The notes: generated by a model from the sequence alone, not told the origin. Counted from the first letter of the stretch, positions 8,287 through 22,034 are shown. The stretch is 64,000 nt of DNA from Chromobotia macracanthus (GCA_036877525.1 JAZGTH010000005.1:6776001-6840000), one strand, 5' to 3'. Program-made: numbers and translations.

Positions 8287-10851
8287 TATAACCAGTAGTT
8301 GTTTTCCTCTGTCTTTGCGTTTGAGAGATTATTACCTGAGAATTGCGTAGAACTAGCTCTATTAAAAATAAGTCTGTGGGATTCTCAAGGGAAATAGCTC
8401 AGGAAATGCATCATCCCCCTCCAGACAAACAGCTGTATACTGATAACAGAGACACAAAAATAGGAAAGACAAGTTTTAGGTTTATTTTTTCGATCAAACT
8501 ATTTTCAATTCACTATTTACTGCAAATACCATGCTGTGTGAATCATGAGCTGCAATTGGCCTCTGCTCAGAGGGTTAATCTAGCAGGTTGAACCTTGAGC
8601 AGCAAGGCTGCAATTACGTTCACAGTTAAGTTGCGCTTGCCACTTTATCAACACAGGGTTTTAAGGTTATTTTTTTAACACTTGGGTGAACCATGTCACT
8701 TGAACAGAAATTGCTACTGTTCAGGAAGCTATAGCTGACAGTGTGGGTGGGGCCTAAAGCACTGCCATTTAGGTCACATTATGTGCTCAAGACTTCCATT
8801 AGTGTCTTACGCAGGTAGAAATGTGAGTGCTTTGGTGTTACATATGTAAAACATTTGTTCTTGGTTCTTTTTTAACAGAACCATTAAGATTGTTCTGTAT
8901 ATATGTACTGTACTGTAAATATCAAGAATTTATATAATATACCAATTTGAACTATTAAAATCTACTTATATTGACCAATAATAAATTATCTTACTAATAA
9001 AGATGGGAAAATAGAGGGCCACTGATAAATTTATCACTTACTACTATAAAAGTACATTGCATTGTTGAATATAAATTACATTTTAATCATAAATTAAATG
9101 GTAAATACCTAGTTAGGTTTTAAAATCCTTTTTATCTTATTTTATTTAAGGTATTTTGAAATAAAATGACACGTATTTGTAACTGTAACCATGTTACAAC
9201 ACATTACAATTAACCAATTAACATGTTTTAATATAGAAATTTACCTTTCTTTCATTTAAAATTGTTTTAGGATGATTTATTGTAAAACTGTCATATAGAC
9301 TCTATAAGATGACTTCAAGAACACGCTTATGCATCTTATCACTTTGTGGACAAGCAAGATGATACACTGAGCCCATGTGAGGGTCAAATATCAATATTAT
9401 CTTCTATTTCTGGAGGATTTCGAGCAGAGAAAGGAAACCGCAGCAGAGGTCAGGAATGGTGTGGGTCTCATGAGACCCCCCAGCGGCACTGATATTCCTA
9501 CCTGATACGGATTGTCTCCGCTACAATTACCCTTGTGAGATCATCTGCATACAGCACATCTGATGGAGTGTCTTACTCTCTCTATGAACGCCAGATATGG
9601 TATCAGTATGCTTAAGGGAACCATCAACAGCTTAATAATCAACTCGTTAATTACAGAAGAGAGAAGAAAGCCGGGCGTTCTGGTCCATTTTACTAATGTT
9701 CAATATGAAAGCATCGCTCCACAAGATGCTTTGGTGGCCCCACGGGCCTCGGATACACAAACACATGCATACACACACAGAAACGCACACACTCACTTTA
9801 TCAGCAGTATTGGATCAGCACCAGGGGACTGAAATTAGCATTCATTAGCGGTTGCTCCGGGAAGGGTATATTTACAGGAGTGCAGTATAACTTAGCCTAA
9901 CTTGTTACATGTGTGTGTGTGTAAATGAACGGCACAACATGAGATGTGTCTGAAAGCTGAAAAATGCTGCCATTGCAGGCAGTGTGCGGAGGTAGAAACG
10001 AATCCACCCGAATCCAATGTCTGGATAACATCCTGTTTACTAAGGTGCATTCATATGATCGGATTTTGAAGGCAGAATAAACATGCCTCTGATCCATTGC
10101 TAAATTTAAAGGGGCTCTGACATCCAATTAGTATGCTATGTTATACAGGACCTGAGTGAGACACCCGCATGAAGCATATTTTACCACTAGAAGGTCCTTC
10201 AATGTGATTCCGTCCTTGCCGAACTCTAGCTGCTTAGCAGCAGTTGTCTGCTCTGACGTCTTTCAGAGCTGCTTATTTACTTAGTCATTCCACAGTGAAT
10301 GTTTATAATGACATAAAATTCTTCTGTAACACCAGCTATGTCCAGATAACACTCTTCATCTGTGTTCCTTCGGTCATTGACCTTCATGAGCGCAAATGAG
10401 TTTATATCTGTAATGGAAATTGCTCTATGATAAAAGTGAAAGGCCTTGATTGAGGTCACAGGAGGGAATGAAAATGTAAGAGTTACTGTGATGAAGACTT
10501 GCCTGTCAGAAAAGATAGTTTGAGCTTTATGTCATGCTCCATTCTGGGCCACTCACTTCACTGACATTGAGAAGAAGTCATCATTACTGGCCCAATTGTA
10601 ATTTGTACTATCCTCATTTGAACTTTAGGACCTCTCCCTCTCTTAATGAAACTAACACCTAATCTACCCAGTCTGGAAAACAGTTCAGTTTCCAACAAAA
10701 CACAATAATTACACATTCATACCAGAGCATATGTACAGGAATTGTCTTTTTTGCAGATTGTTTTTTTTTTTTTTGCATTTTACTGTTTCTATTTAAGGTA
10801 AACTACAATTATGAAAAGCTGTGTGGTTGTAGGAACATACAATTCATAATG

Positions 10852-11012
10852 CAGGGTGTTCTTGTAGCTCAACTGGTAGGGCATTGCATTAGCAGTGCAA
10901 AGGTTGTGGGTTCAATTCCCAGGGAACGAACATACTAATATAATGTATACCTTGAATACGCTGTAAATCGCTTTGGATTAAAGCATCTGACAAAAGCAAA
11001 TAATGTAATTTT
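10852..11012 (+). mobile_element. tRNA-derived SINE
   Basis: It contains a polymerase III A box (TAGCTCAACTGG, 10865-10876) and B box (GGTTCAATTCC, 10909-10919) separated as in a tRNA. These are followed by the tRNA-unrelated body 'cgctttggattaaagcatctgacaaaagc' typical of a cyprinid SINE family. The tRNA-like head is too degenerate to fold as a functional tRNA. A 5'-truncated relative lies at 52685-52800. Confidence 0.8.
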
Positions 11013-12604
11013 ATGATAAACCAATAGTTAAAACAATATTGTTTTAGAGTGTGTAGACTCCTTTAAGATGTAGTTTGACCTACAGAAGCTTTTTTGGTAT
11101 TATTTGTTTTTTTATTCTACAATCATATTTATTCACCCTCATACTGAAATTATTTTGTGTTGGTCCTATATGCCTTTACTATTGTAACGTGGTACAGCTT
11201 CAAAATCCGTATGGAAAGCCGGTTATTAATAAATTATCGAGCAAAATTGCAGTCACATAAATCAGAAAAGAAACATAAGCTCATTGACGTTGTCAGATCA
11301 GATCGACGATTTCCAGCCCACACAGAACAAATAGCCGCCCAAAACATACACTGCCAACAGACTTCGATAAATTTGCCATATCAACCAGGGTTATAGATCA
11401 TTTCATATCTTATATCTCTTTAAACTAAATAATCACGACACAAAATAGTGTACCAGCCGGCAGAACAGAAAACAGCATCTGGGATCAAAACATGGCAATT
11501 ATCAGAATAATATCCTACAAAATAACAATCAAACAAAAAAGCGATTAAAAATGCCAGTTATTATACACCCACCAGATGCATTTTCCTTTGGTCAAATCCA
11601 TCAAAAGATGATTTCTAATCTGGCAACACTAAATACAAAATAAATTATAAACTGAAACGTAATCAATGAGTCGGTGATTGCACTTTATTTGCACCCTTTA
11701 AAGGGCGCACGACAGTAGGGTGGAGCAAAGCGTGCCAGAGGGGCGGGGCAAACCCTGAGAGCGGGTGAATGGAGGGAAACTTTGAACTAATATACTACGA
11801 ATGGAAACGGAATGAATTAAATCAAAACTGGATTGGATTCACCATGGATTTGCTGACAAACAAATGAACAAAATGTTTTTGGATCGTACGGATTGTTTGG
11901 ATTGCATCGTCCCAGTTAAACCTCGACATAGTAAAGGACAGTGTCAACATTCTGCAAAACAAATCAAAATATGATGGCGAGTAAATGGGGACATAATTTT
12001 AATCGTTGAGTATAATTAACCTTGTTGTCACAAAGAATTAAGTATGACGTTTTGGCAGAATGTGTGGTTACCATGGTAATCTTTGGTAAGGGGCAGGTGC
12101 CATGTTGTAGCGGTGATGTTTTTAGATTTGAATTAGGTGCATGAATTCAATAATCGTGTCGAGGCATCGAAACAATGCGACACCTCGAAATACCTTGACA
12201 ACGATTTCAGCATTTTTGTAGGAAATGTCCCTGTCCACATCGTTGTAAGAGCCATTTAAAAAGTAGCGCTTTTATTGTTGTTTTTTAATGTGTCGAGTTT
12301 TTAACATCTGTCTGACAACTGCATGAGCTTGGTTTTGTGACCTGTAGGCTCCAGTAGTGAATAACTACAGGTTATTTTGGTCGTGAATATGAAGATTAAT
12401 AAAATAAATAAAGTCTCAATGTCTCTCATTTGTTACATATCAAGATTTTATGAGGACATGATGACCTCTAAACATCTGTCACTAGAGCTCCTCTTGAGAT
12501 TGGGGAGTGAGGCTCACAAAAGGAATCAGCCTACTTCTTTTTATTTACATATAATTTCTCCAGCCTTCACAAAATCCTCTCACAAAACCTATAAAGTGAA
12601 GGTG

Positions 12605-12630
12605 AAAGTTAACTTCATCAAGTTAACTTT
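12605..12630. repeat. perfect inverted repeat, 11-bp stem
   Basis: AAAGTTAACTT, loop CATC, AAGTTAACTTT. A short perfect hairpin 116 bases before a second, longer one. Confidence 0.85.
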
Positions 12631-12746
12631 GTGCGAGTTAGGTTAAAACAGATTGTGCGGTTGTGTGGTTTGTTCCCAACCCTGTCAATCAAACGCAAAT
12701 TCGGCAGGTATGTCAGCTGTCGAAACACTTGAAAATGCATCACATG

Positions 12747-12782
12747 AAGCTATTTACAAGTCAAAACACTTGTAAATAGCTT
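12747..12782. repeat. perfect inverted repeat, 15-bp stem
   Basis: AAGCTATTTACAAGT, loop CAAAAC, ACTTGTAAATAGCTT: a 15-base-pair perfect stem with a six-base loop. No T-run or gene end is associated with it; its function is unknown. Confidence 0.9.
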
Positions 12783-12918
12783 AATTTAGCCGTAGTCATG
12801 TGACGGGTGTTTTGAATCACACCGCGCATTGAAAAAAAATATTTTATTCTATGATATTTACATTTTTAAAATGTTATTATATGTAACATATTAAAATAAT
12901 TTATAATCTTAATGACAG

Positions 12919-13212
12919 GAATCACTTTACTGACTTTAGGAAGTGGTCTACACAGTTCTTTGAACTTCACAGCCAGGAAAGTCGCATGCAACTGTGGCTT
13001 TCTAACAATCTTACAGTCTGCATTCATTAGACAGTCATCCGGAACAGAACAAAGACATTATCAATACTGTTCGTAATCACTTGCGACACTTTGCGTTTGA
13101 TTCAAAGCTTTGGATCCACTTTGAAGATGGAGCTCCTCAATGGAAGTCATCCAACATATTCAATCAGCAAAGTCTGCTGGTCGCTTCCTGGCACATGATC
13201 AATACAGCTGAC
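12919..13212 (+). pseudogene. unrecognised coding-like segment with a frameshift
   Basis: An acceptor-like site (cttaatgacag) precedes an open frame reading NHFTDFRKWSTQFFELHSQE and then SRMQLWLSNNLTVCIH, which stops at TAG 13028-13030. From about 13016, in a frame shifted by one base, the reading continues SLDSHPEQNKDIINTVRNHL, FAFDSKLWIHFEDGAPQWKS and FNQQSLLVASWHMINTAD to a donor-like gtgaga at 13213. The amino-acid composition looks like real protein in both frames. I do not recognise the family. It may be a relic exon of a lost or duplicated gene, a genuine exon with a sequencing error, or chance. Confidence 0.3.
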
Positions 13213-13352
13213 GTGAGACACTCTTCGTTGTGTAATGTGTAATGCATGTGTAATGCTTAAAAGAAGTGCAGGAATGTGTAGGCACAGAGCAGTAAACATA
13301 GCCGCTCTGATTGACAGGACTAGAGATTGGATCTACTCACACCATCTTCCCC

Positions 13353-13409
13353 TCTTTCTCTCTCTCTCTCGCTCCCTCTTTCTCACACCCTCTCTCTCTT
13401 TCTCTCCCC
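13353..13409. repeat. CT-rich simple repeat
   Basis: A pyrimidine-only or nearly pyrimidine-only run of CT/CTTT units, just downstream of the coding-like segment at 12919-13212. Confidence 0.85.
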
Positions 13410-16204
13410 ATGTCCCTTATCTATTCATGCACTTGGCAGTTTTACATTCTAATCTAAAGATTTTCATTTCTTTGCCCCCCCTTGCTTCTTGCTGTCCCTC
13501 AACAACCCCCCCTAGCTCCACGCCTTCCTACTGTTCACTTTGAGTTTTCCCCTGTCGTTCCTGTAGTGAGGCAAAGCTAATGCATTTGTTTATATCCTTC
13601 CCTTCTCCAAATAGAAACTATTACAGCAGAGTCGAATGCTAGCGGTGGGCGTGAGGATGCATGGCTGATTTTAGTTCTCCACTAATTCTGGCTGCATTAC
13701 CGTGCCATGGTGGAGGGTCTATCAATATGGCAGTTGTAGCTGGCGATCATGTAAACCCAGGCGGTAAACCTGTGTCACTAAACAGAACCAGGCTGTGCTT
13801 GAAGTGGATTCGGACTGCGTCACAGGCTCCAAGGCTTTTCTGCTCAATGTCAGAGCTCATAGAAGAGCTCTACCTTCAAGGCTTTATTGTGTTCCCCCCA
13901 TTAACCAGGGCAATTGAGTGGAATTCACAAGGCAGGAGTGTGAGTAGAGTAGAAGGACAGAGAGTAGACTGAGTATGTACAGCTGGAGAAGAGTAATGAG
14001 ATAGTAATTAAATAAAGCTATGGCTGGCCAGGGTTCAGCTGAAAGGGATATATTGGGTAATCAGGGCCAGCCAGTCTGTAGCTCTGTTCCAAAACCTTGT
14101 GAGCTGCTTTGCTGCCTACTGCCTAAACAGCAGCTGTGTTCTAAGGCAATATCAGTGGCCATTCTGTATACCACGCAAATAGCACTGTGTACTACAGATT
14201 CAACTCACCAATTTCAACAGTAATAGTGTGAAATTAGCACACACAAATGAAGGCTGCTTTTAATTTGATTTAATAATTTTTGATACCTTTAGGGAGTTAT
14301 ACGATTATTTATAATAAACTTTTCCCGTAAGTGAAATAAATCTTGGATTTATTTTTCTTAAGCTCATCACAATGCATAATGGGTTTTTAATCCATGAAAA
14401 ATGCATGGGATGTTGCTTAAATAAGTAGGTATCTTAGGCAGCATAATTCAGTTAACTACTTTATGCAAAAGGCTTCATGTGGGGAGCATGCTTATGATGA
14501 CTAAAAACACAGCTTTTATGGGCGGATCACTAGGTTTCAGAACAGAGCTTGTATGTGTGGGCATGTAGGCATTCATGCATGCATGCCTGTGGGTGAATGT
14601 GCCTTACCTGAGCATGCGGATCTCAGAAGCAAAGATTTGAAGAAGATTTGAAGAATTGCACCCTCAGGAATCAGAGACTGTACGATGTGTCGTGGGTGGA
14701 GCTAATGGCTGTAATTTGTTCTGAACCGCGGTGAGCTGATAGAAGCGAGGGAAGCATGGAAGTCATGATCATTAAACAGGGACACACACTGATTGTTGGC
14801 ACCAGTAGGCACTGGAGATGCAAGGCAGTGCAGGTGCGCAATCAGCAGCAGGTTTTTAAATGGAGCATGCGGCACTGTGGCATTTTCTTATGCTTGCATC
14901 TGTAGATTCAACCATTTGCAACGAACAACTGTAGATTTGCACATGCAAGTAAATAGATGTTCCAGCACACATACACACCATTAAACATGCACACCACTTT
15001 GACATGTTTCATTACCCCAACATGAACATGCATATATATACATGCCATGTATCATGCAACACACGTGGAGTGCAGCTGTAGATACTGCGGTTAAATGTCA
15101 TGCGGCAGATCACGGGCTAAATTAGCATAAGAGGAGAGCTGCTGGGCCGTGACGGCGGTTGCACCCTGCGTTGACCTCTGTGATTGACAGCTGAGGGTGC
15201 AATAAGAGGTGAGATAGATAGTTCCACTGGGGCTTGAAGGTGTATTTACTGTCATTCACCATCATTCTTTTGGGCACTTTGGAGGACAAGGCTGGAATGT
15301 CTATTGTGTCAGATTGTTGTCATCACCATGCAAAACAGCCTAAGATGAAATGTCATGAGAGAGTTACAGGTGTGACCAAGAAGAGACGAGTTTCTGGAGT
15401 GTGATGGCGGGTGAATTCAAAACAACACTTTTGTGCCCTTGAAGGACTCTAGGGTTGTTTTAAGTGAGCATCCTAATTCCTTCAAGAAGAGCCATTTCAC
15501 ATGAAGTTGTTAAATTCAGGGAAAGTAATTTTGCCATTTAAGGTCACATGACACTGGGTGGCACATTCTCGCGGTTCATTTTAAAACCATATATATTTCA
15601 GGCGTTATCTGGGATTTTAATACTTTAATACCCATACTTATGTATCCATGGAAAATATTCCACATATATGTAATTTTTTTCATGTTTTTTGGTTGTTTTC
15701 ACCAATCGCTACACAAATACTTGAATTAAAACCTCAAGAGATTGTATTTAATACATTCGTTTTATTTTCTACAACAAACTTGGCAGCTTTGAGCATGACT
15801 GGATTTTAGGTGTTATGTTTTGAAAGCAACATTTCGATTAAAAATAAAGTGACAATTTTTTGTACAAACCAATTGTCATGCACTTTTCAGTGTACTTACC
15901 TTAAGTGATCTGTCCTTCGAAGTGAGCCGAGTATTATAATGCTGCTAATTTTCAAATAAAATTTGCCCGGTATCAGCACAGTAACTTTGTGGTTGACCTC
16001 TATGCGATTCAGCCTGCTGTTGTCTGCCTTTGGGAGTCGTCTCAGATGGAGTGATCAGTCTTTGAATAATCTTTATAGGAAGCGTAATTAATAGCAGTAA
16101 TTATAGAAGGGCGATAAGACTCACAAAAGGAGCCTTACTGCACTCAAGCATTCTACGATCTGTCGCTAATGTACATGAGCGATACGGTAGCCACAGCTGA
16201 AGTT

Positions 16205-16675
16205 TTAAAGGATTAGTTAATCCAAAATGAAAATTCTGTCATTTTCTCACTCTCATTTTGTTCCAAACCCATACTACTTGCTTTGACAGTTTGAACAGAG
16301 GCGTATTCAAACGTTTTAATGACCTAAGATGCATTGTTTAAGCTACATTTGGAAGTATCATACACTAAAGAAAACTTCTTTGTTATAGTTAATTTGTGCT
16401 TTTAGATCTTGCGTAACCAATGAAAGGTGTCAACACAAGATTATTTGAGGTGTCACAGTGACTGCTATGAATTAAATGTGAATTTGCTGGGTGCATTTTT
16501 TCAAATGTTAAAGTGAGTCATAATGGACTGTTATTGTATTGAATCCACCCACTGAATATCCCTTAATTATCTCCTCATGTTTTCTGAAAAAGAAAGTCAC
16601 ACATGTTTGCAACAACGTAAGGAGTGAGTAAACAATGACAGAATTTGTTTATTTTTGGGTAAACTGACCCTTTAA
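16205..16675. mobile_element. non-autonomous inverted-repeat DNA element
   Basis: The left end TTAAAGGATTAGTTAATCCA, then 'aaaatgaaaattctgtcatt', is mirrored at the right end by 'aatgacagaatttgtttatttttgg' and 'gtaaactgaccctttaa'. The inverted repeats are about 45 bases around a roughly 380-base core with no transposase. This is a widespread type of short DNA element in cyprinid genomes. Confidence 0.75.
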
Positions 16676-17290
16676 GTGTCCCTTTAATGTGGATTTGGAA
16701 TGCCACAGCCCTCTTTTGTCTTAAGGGCTGTTTGTGTATCTTTCTAGACCAAATCTTGTGTTGTCAAAGCTACTATCACATCCCTCAAAGGTGTCGACTC
16801 TGCATAACTTTGCAGCTCTTGTGACTTAAAAAGACTGTTACAGTGAGAGAATTCATTGTTATTGCCCTCCGCCTCTGAAAGGCTTGTGAGCCAAATTTGC
16901 AGTATCCCGCCGCAGGTTTAATAGTCTTGTCTGAAGGGGGTGTCTAAACGGGAGAGAAATGGCAGGTTGGAGGGGATGGCAATGCAGAGTATGAGTGAGA
17001 GAGAGGAAGAAAGAGAGGAGGCGGCAGTGTGGGGGCGTTGACAAAGGTGAATAATGAAGTCAGTCACTTCACTGTATAACTAGAATAACAGTTAGAAAGA
17101 GATTGTGCTATTTCTGTGTGCACAAGGCATGGTGAATGAGCATATAGATGTCAGCATGTGTTCATGTATAACAAAAGAAGAGGGTAGGTAGACTGACTGC
17201 AAAGACAAAGACAGGAAGTTAAATTGAAATGGAGGACGAGCTAATTCTGTGTTCAGGAATTTGTGTTTGGGTGAGTGAGGAAGTGAAGAA

Positions 17291-17476
17291 AGACTAGTGC
17301 TTTTCCTAGAGATCTACCTTCCTGAACAGTTTGGTTCCAACCACACTTCAACACACCTGCCTGTAATTTCGAGTGAACTCTAAGACTGTGATTAGCTGGT
17401 TCAGATGTATTTTATTAGAGTTGGAACTATACTCTGCAGGAAAGTAGATCTCCAGGCGCAGGACTGAGCACCCCTG
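17291..17476. mobile_element. short inverted-repeat DNA element
   Basis: The left half AGATCTACCTTCCTGAACAG, then 'tttggttccaac', pairs with the right half 'gttggaac'-type sequence reading 'actctgcaggaaagtagatct' on the + strand. The right outer end is 'ccaggcgcaggactgagcacccctgg' and the left outer end is a diverged relative. It is non-coding and resembles an abundant cyprinid repeat. Confidence 0.65.
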
Positions 17477-17953
17477 GAATAAACCGACTGTGTGAGAAAA
17501 ATAGACATTTAAAGTGAGATTGCATTTAGTACACTCTGGAGTGTACGGTATGTGTGTGTGTGTGTGTCTTTGTGTGTTTGCATTGGTGTTCCTCTCATTG
17601 GTCCTGCCAAGCAAGGTTAATGTGAGCTGACTAAATGTCTGAATGCACTCAACCCAACAGGCTGCCACACAAAGGGCTACCGATGACCTTGTGGTACCAC
17701 AGAAATTTGATATCGCAATAGCAGAGAAACCATGCAATGTAGTTCTCAGAAGACTAGGTCAGTATGAATCATTTAGGCCAACAGACATCACATGTCATCA
17801 CAAGCCTGAGAGCTCAAACATATAAAAGTAGAGGCCAAAACTAATTATTTGCCACACTGGCCAATGGTAAGTGAATAGTGTAATGTACTGGCCGTAAAAA
17901 TGTATCTTGCATTATTTTTTTAAACAACATATAAAAATTTTTTTTGGTCATTT

Positions 17954-18000
17954 AAAGCTGCAGTCTGTAACTTTTAATTGTTAAAAAAAACAGTTATTGA
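17954..18000. mobile_element. one terminus of a fish interspersed repeat
   Basis: TTAAAGCTGCAGTCTGTAAC followed by 'ttttaattgttaaaa' resembles the end of a common teleost DNA element. A clear partner end was not found, so the boundaries are uncertain. Confidence 0.4.
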
Positions 18001-18237
18001 GCAAATACTTGAGATATATATTTGAGACACATATATATAAATAAATTGTATATAATAATATATCATTTGTGCTGTTGGGTCTGATTTCCTGGAAAATGTG
18101 TTTGGCTTCATTTGACTTTTACAAACGTAGAGTAAAGATAGAGAGGCAGAAGCCTCAAGAATGTTAATTCTGGACCCTGTATAGATGTAAAACCAACAAA
18201 ATATTAGTAGATAGGAAACTAACCTCAAATTACAGTC

Positions 18238-18388
18238 TAGGTGTCATTTATCTTTTAATTTGGGGCATCAGTGCATGCTGTGGACCATTCGATTTAAAGT
18301 CAGGAAAGTAGCCTGAAAATCAAGTATAGGTGTCATTTATCTTCTTATTTGGAGCATTAGCTTATGCTGTGGAGCGTTTGATTTAAAG
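18238..18388. repeat. diverged two-copy tandem duplication, 89-base period
   Basis: Two 62-base units (18238-18299 and 18327-18388), each starting 'taggtgtcatttatctt' and ending 'gatttaaag', with several substitutions between them. No coding content. Confidence 0.8.
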
Positions 18389-21300
18389 GCTGATGAATTC
18401 ACTATTGATTTTAGAAGGAAAATTTAATTGCCCGATTTCAGAATTAAATTCCATGTTGGCTGAGCTGATTTCCCTTTGCATTTTGGGGGAGGTGGCAGGT
18501 ACAATCAGGCGCTCTTTTGTGCAGTTTCACTCTCTGTGCTTTCAAAGCAGGTGGTTAATTTTAGTCGCGGTGGTCAGATTTTATAAGTGTCACCCACTGA
18601 GCTCCATGTTATGTGTCTTAGGGTCATTATCCAATCCAGTGGACGGAAATTAAGTGGAAAGGCGCGGAGCGTGACCTTTGACTTGTACAGGGGGTCGGGT
18701 GTATTGAATTCAGCCATGGCTTATTTTGACTGTGCATGAATCACCCGAGATTATATGCCTTGGTATTCAGAAGGGTTTAATACCTATTCATTACAATCAG
18801 TGTGTTTTCTTTCAGCACTTGGCCTACTGATTGCCTTTGCATATTGATTTGCCGCTTGTGCAGCCACTTGCTTTAAACAGCTATTGCCTCGTGTCACATT
18901 TAAGTGGTCCAACTGGGATTGACCAGATCAGATAGACTGTAGTGAGAACTGCCCCAGTGAACCATTGTTAAGTTTGTTGAATGGGACTGATCCTGGATCA
19001 GCTTTGTGGAGCACAAATAGGGATAGGCCCAGCTGATTGCATCCATGCATCTCTGACCCAGGAACAGTGCTCTGGTACCACCAGGGATGCTCAGGCCAAA
19101 ATGGTGATTGAAAGTGACAGTGTATATGGATTCCAAAATGGGTCAGGCCGCTTGCCGTCGCCTCCCCACTGAATAATGGATGAATCCAACTCCAGCTCCA
19201 TCATGTCCATGTCATGGAAGAAAATCGTCAAAACCCACTTCCTGTTTCCTTGCTTTCACCTCTAAAACTGTTTCTAGATCCACAGTCAGTCCTTAAAGAT
19301 CACAGAGAGAACATCTCCTATATTGTGGTGGATTATTAAAACATCTGAAAAAAGATTTGCTTTACAGTAAAAATTGTTTATGGTTACTATTCCTAGTCAT
19401 ATTACATGTTATTTCAGTAGATTGAATGTACAGAGTGACAGCACAGAGTATTGTATTGCTCTTTTAAAGCTTCAGGGAGAAAAAGCTAAGGGAGAGTTCA
19501 TTAAGATCTTTTTGAGATATTTCATTTGAGTATTAGCTTTCTTAGTATCACAGTTCCCTCAGAGAAATAGAAATGAACACAAAAGTTGACATACTGTAAA
19601 AAAATAAAGTAAGACCTATAAAAATATTATATAATTCAGCATAGATAATTTAGTCTTTGAAGATTTTACTGGGAAGTGTTTGCGTTTATATCAAAACTTC
19701 TGACTTTTGATTATGTTAGCAAATCTAAGCACAGTTGGAGAAATCTAAAACTTTATTCCAGTAATGTCCCATGTTTCTCCTTTAAAGTAGAAACCTCTGA
19801 GTAGGACACCCAAGCAAAGTTCCCTTTAGATCTCATTAGTGTCTATGAGAAACAGCTGAGATATTAATGAGATCTCACTTGGGATTTTTCTGTCCTATGT
19901 GAGAGTAATGACCTAATCAAATTTCAGCCAGAATAGCAGAAATTTAAAGGGTCAAATATCACACTAGAATATTGATGTTATCGTTGCTATGTTATAGCAA
20001 GGAAATAAGACAAAAAAAGAACACTACTAACATATTAATTTACAAAAATAAAAGCATCAACAATCTCACTAACATCACAAGAAGCTATTTAGATGCCTCC
20101 TTCCCTCTTTCCCAGTAGAGCCACTGGAACATTTAGAAAAAAACACAGCTCTGCAATATCTAGACAATGAACCGAATGCCTGAGCACTTTTAAGGCAACG
20201 TCTGTCCAACCTAGTTTACCGCACCACAATGCACAAAGTATTATGTTTGACCCAAAAGTAACAAAGTGAAATATCTTTGTTGCGAATAACAAAACTGAAC
20301 CTGACCTGAGAGGCTGTCTGGAACGTAACGAAAAACACAATTCCGGAACATGCTCTCCGTAGAGCCTTTTGTGAGCCGACGGAATTTAGCAAGAATAGAA
20401 TAGATGCATGGAGGTAGCCAAACAAAAGAGAAAGGACAAGTTGAACACTGTGTTTCACTGATGATAAATTAATCCGTACCGTCGCTTTTGGGGGATTTGT
20501 TATCATAATAGGCTGACTAACTTTTGCCTCCAAAACAGTGCTGAATGAGGGTCCTGCAAAGGCAAGGCGGGCGACATGAAAGCTTGGCGTTCCTGTGTGC
20601 ACGTGTATGTACGAGCGTGAGTGTGTGTGGTCTTTTCCGTAGAGCCCTTATCAGGAGCGGCGCAGAGTCAAGCTGCGTTTCTGTGAGCGGTTCCCTGGAG
20701 ATTGTGCTGAGGAAGAGTGACAGGGTGTGAGGGGTCTTTCTTGAACAGGTGGAGGAAGAAGATCCAATCCATTCTGTTTAAATGTTTTGTCTCCTCGTTA
20801 TTGATCTCATTCTCTTTAACTCATTTCCTTGACTCTTCAAGGGCAGGTCCTTGGGTTAAGTCAAGTCCATCTGAATGGCAGCCATGTACTATTGACCAGA
20901 TTTACCGTGTGTTAGCATTTCAGCTCATAAATTCATTCATATCCTGTGACACCTGTTATGTGTGTGTGGTTAGATCCGATCTTTGCAACGTGGTGCCACC
21001 TGAAAACAAACGATCTTGTTATACTCCATTCTGTAAATTCCCATAATGAAAAATGTGCTCTTGCGTTTTTGCTTAATTGACATCCAGTTAAGATGACAGA
21101 TGGGCTGTGATTTATTTATACGTATTTAGAGCACCAAATCAAGAAGCGCAATTTGCGGCATAATTGTGCAGGCACTAATAAACTGATATGAACTCACTAA
21201 ATAATGAGTTGTAAGGCCCTGAGCCTCTCTGCTGTGCTATCACCACTGCGCATTCAGATAAGACCACACCGAGCTGATGACCCAAATCTAAACCCGCCAC

Positions 21301-22034
21301 AAGAGCCTGTTCTCTGGCATCCGGCCCCACTCCGAGAACAGAAGTGGTTAAATGCAAGCTCTTATGTGTTTTAATCTCCCAGTTGTGTTGAATTAATTCA
21401 GAGCCAGCCCTGGGGAGACGGCAGTGACTGCACAAAGACAGTTGGCTGCTTTTCAAAATCTGTGTTGTGGTTTGCATGCGTCTGGGAGATGCATTTGAGT
21501 CAGAGAGGGGAAGCGTGCATGTACGCGGGTGTGCGAGACAGAACGACACAGTAAAAGTGAAAGAGAGACATGCTTGTGTTAAAAATAAAGAAGCTGAAAG
21601 CCTGTTATGGTGTCACTTACGTGACCAGTTACCCCTAAAGCAATCACGATCGCGAGCCAGTCAATCTTCATGCGTGCTCTCACTGTTTCATACTTCACTC
21701 GCACAGTAATGACATGATTACATTCCAAGGTCCCCATCACGCCGTCCTTCTGTTAGTGTGGCTATTCCTGAACCCACACATTATGGAGAGAAAGAGAGGC
21801 GGAGAGAGCGAGAAAGATAGTCTATGTCACACGTCCTTGTCACTCTGCATTAATATGTCTCGCATGCAGCTGCGCTCTCTGGGCTTGAAGAGGCTTCAAG
21901 GTCTGCATGTCCACATGTTCCAGGTTTTAAATCCCTGCAATCATTTAACACGAGCTGCAGTGACAATGTGGATGCTCCAATGCTGACAACCTGCGAGTCC
22001 TGCACACTCCAGAATACACTAGCTTTGACAGCCT

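Larger units (their letters stand above)
8301..12918. other. intergenic, AT-rich, no gene seen
   Basis: Apart from the SINE at 10852-11012 and two hairpins at 12605-12630 and 12747-12782, I see no coding exon. Short open frames here lack family motifs and splice context. Confidence 0.6.

Noticed and set aside
10861..10932. Possible tRNA gene
   Set aside because: A and B boxes are present but the acceptor stem does not pair and a SINE body follows, so it is a tRNA-derived SINE.
13661..13972. A 103-codon + frame
   Set aside because: No motif, no promoter or splice sites that connect it to anything; typical chance length.
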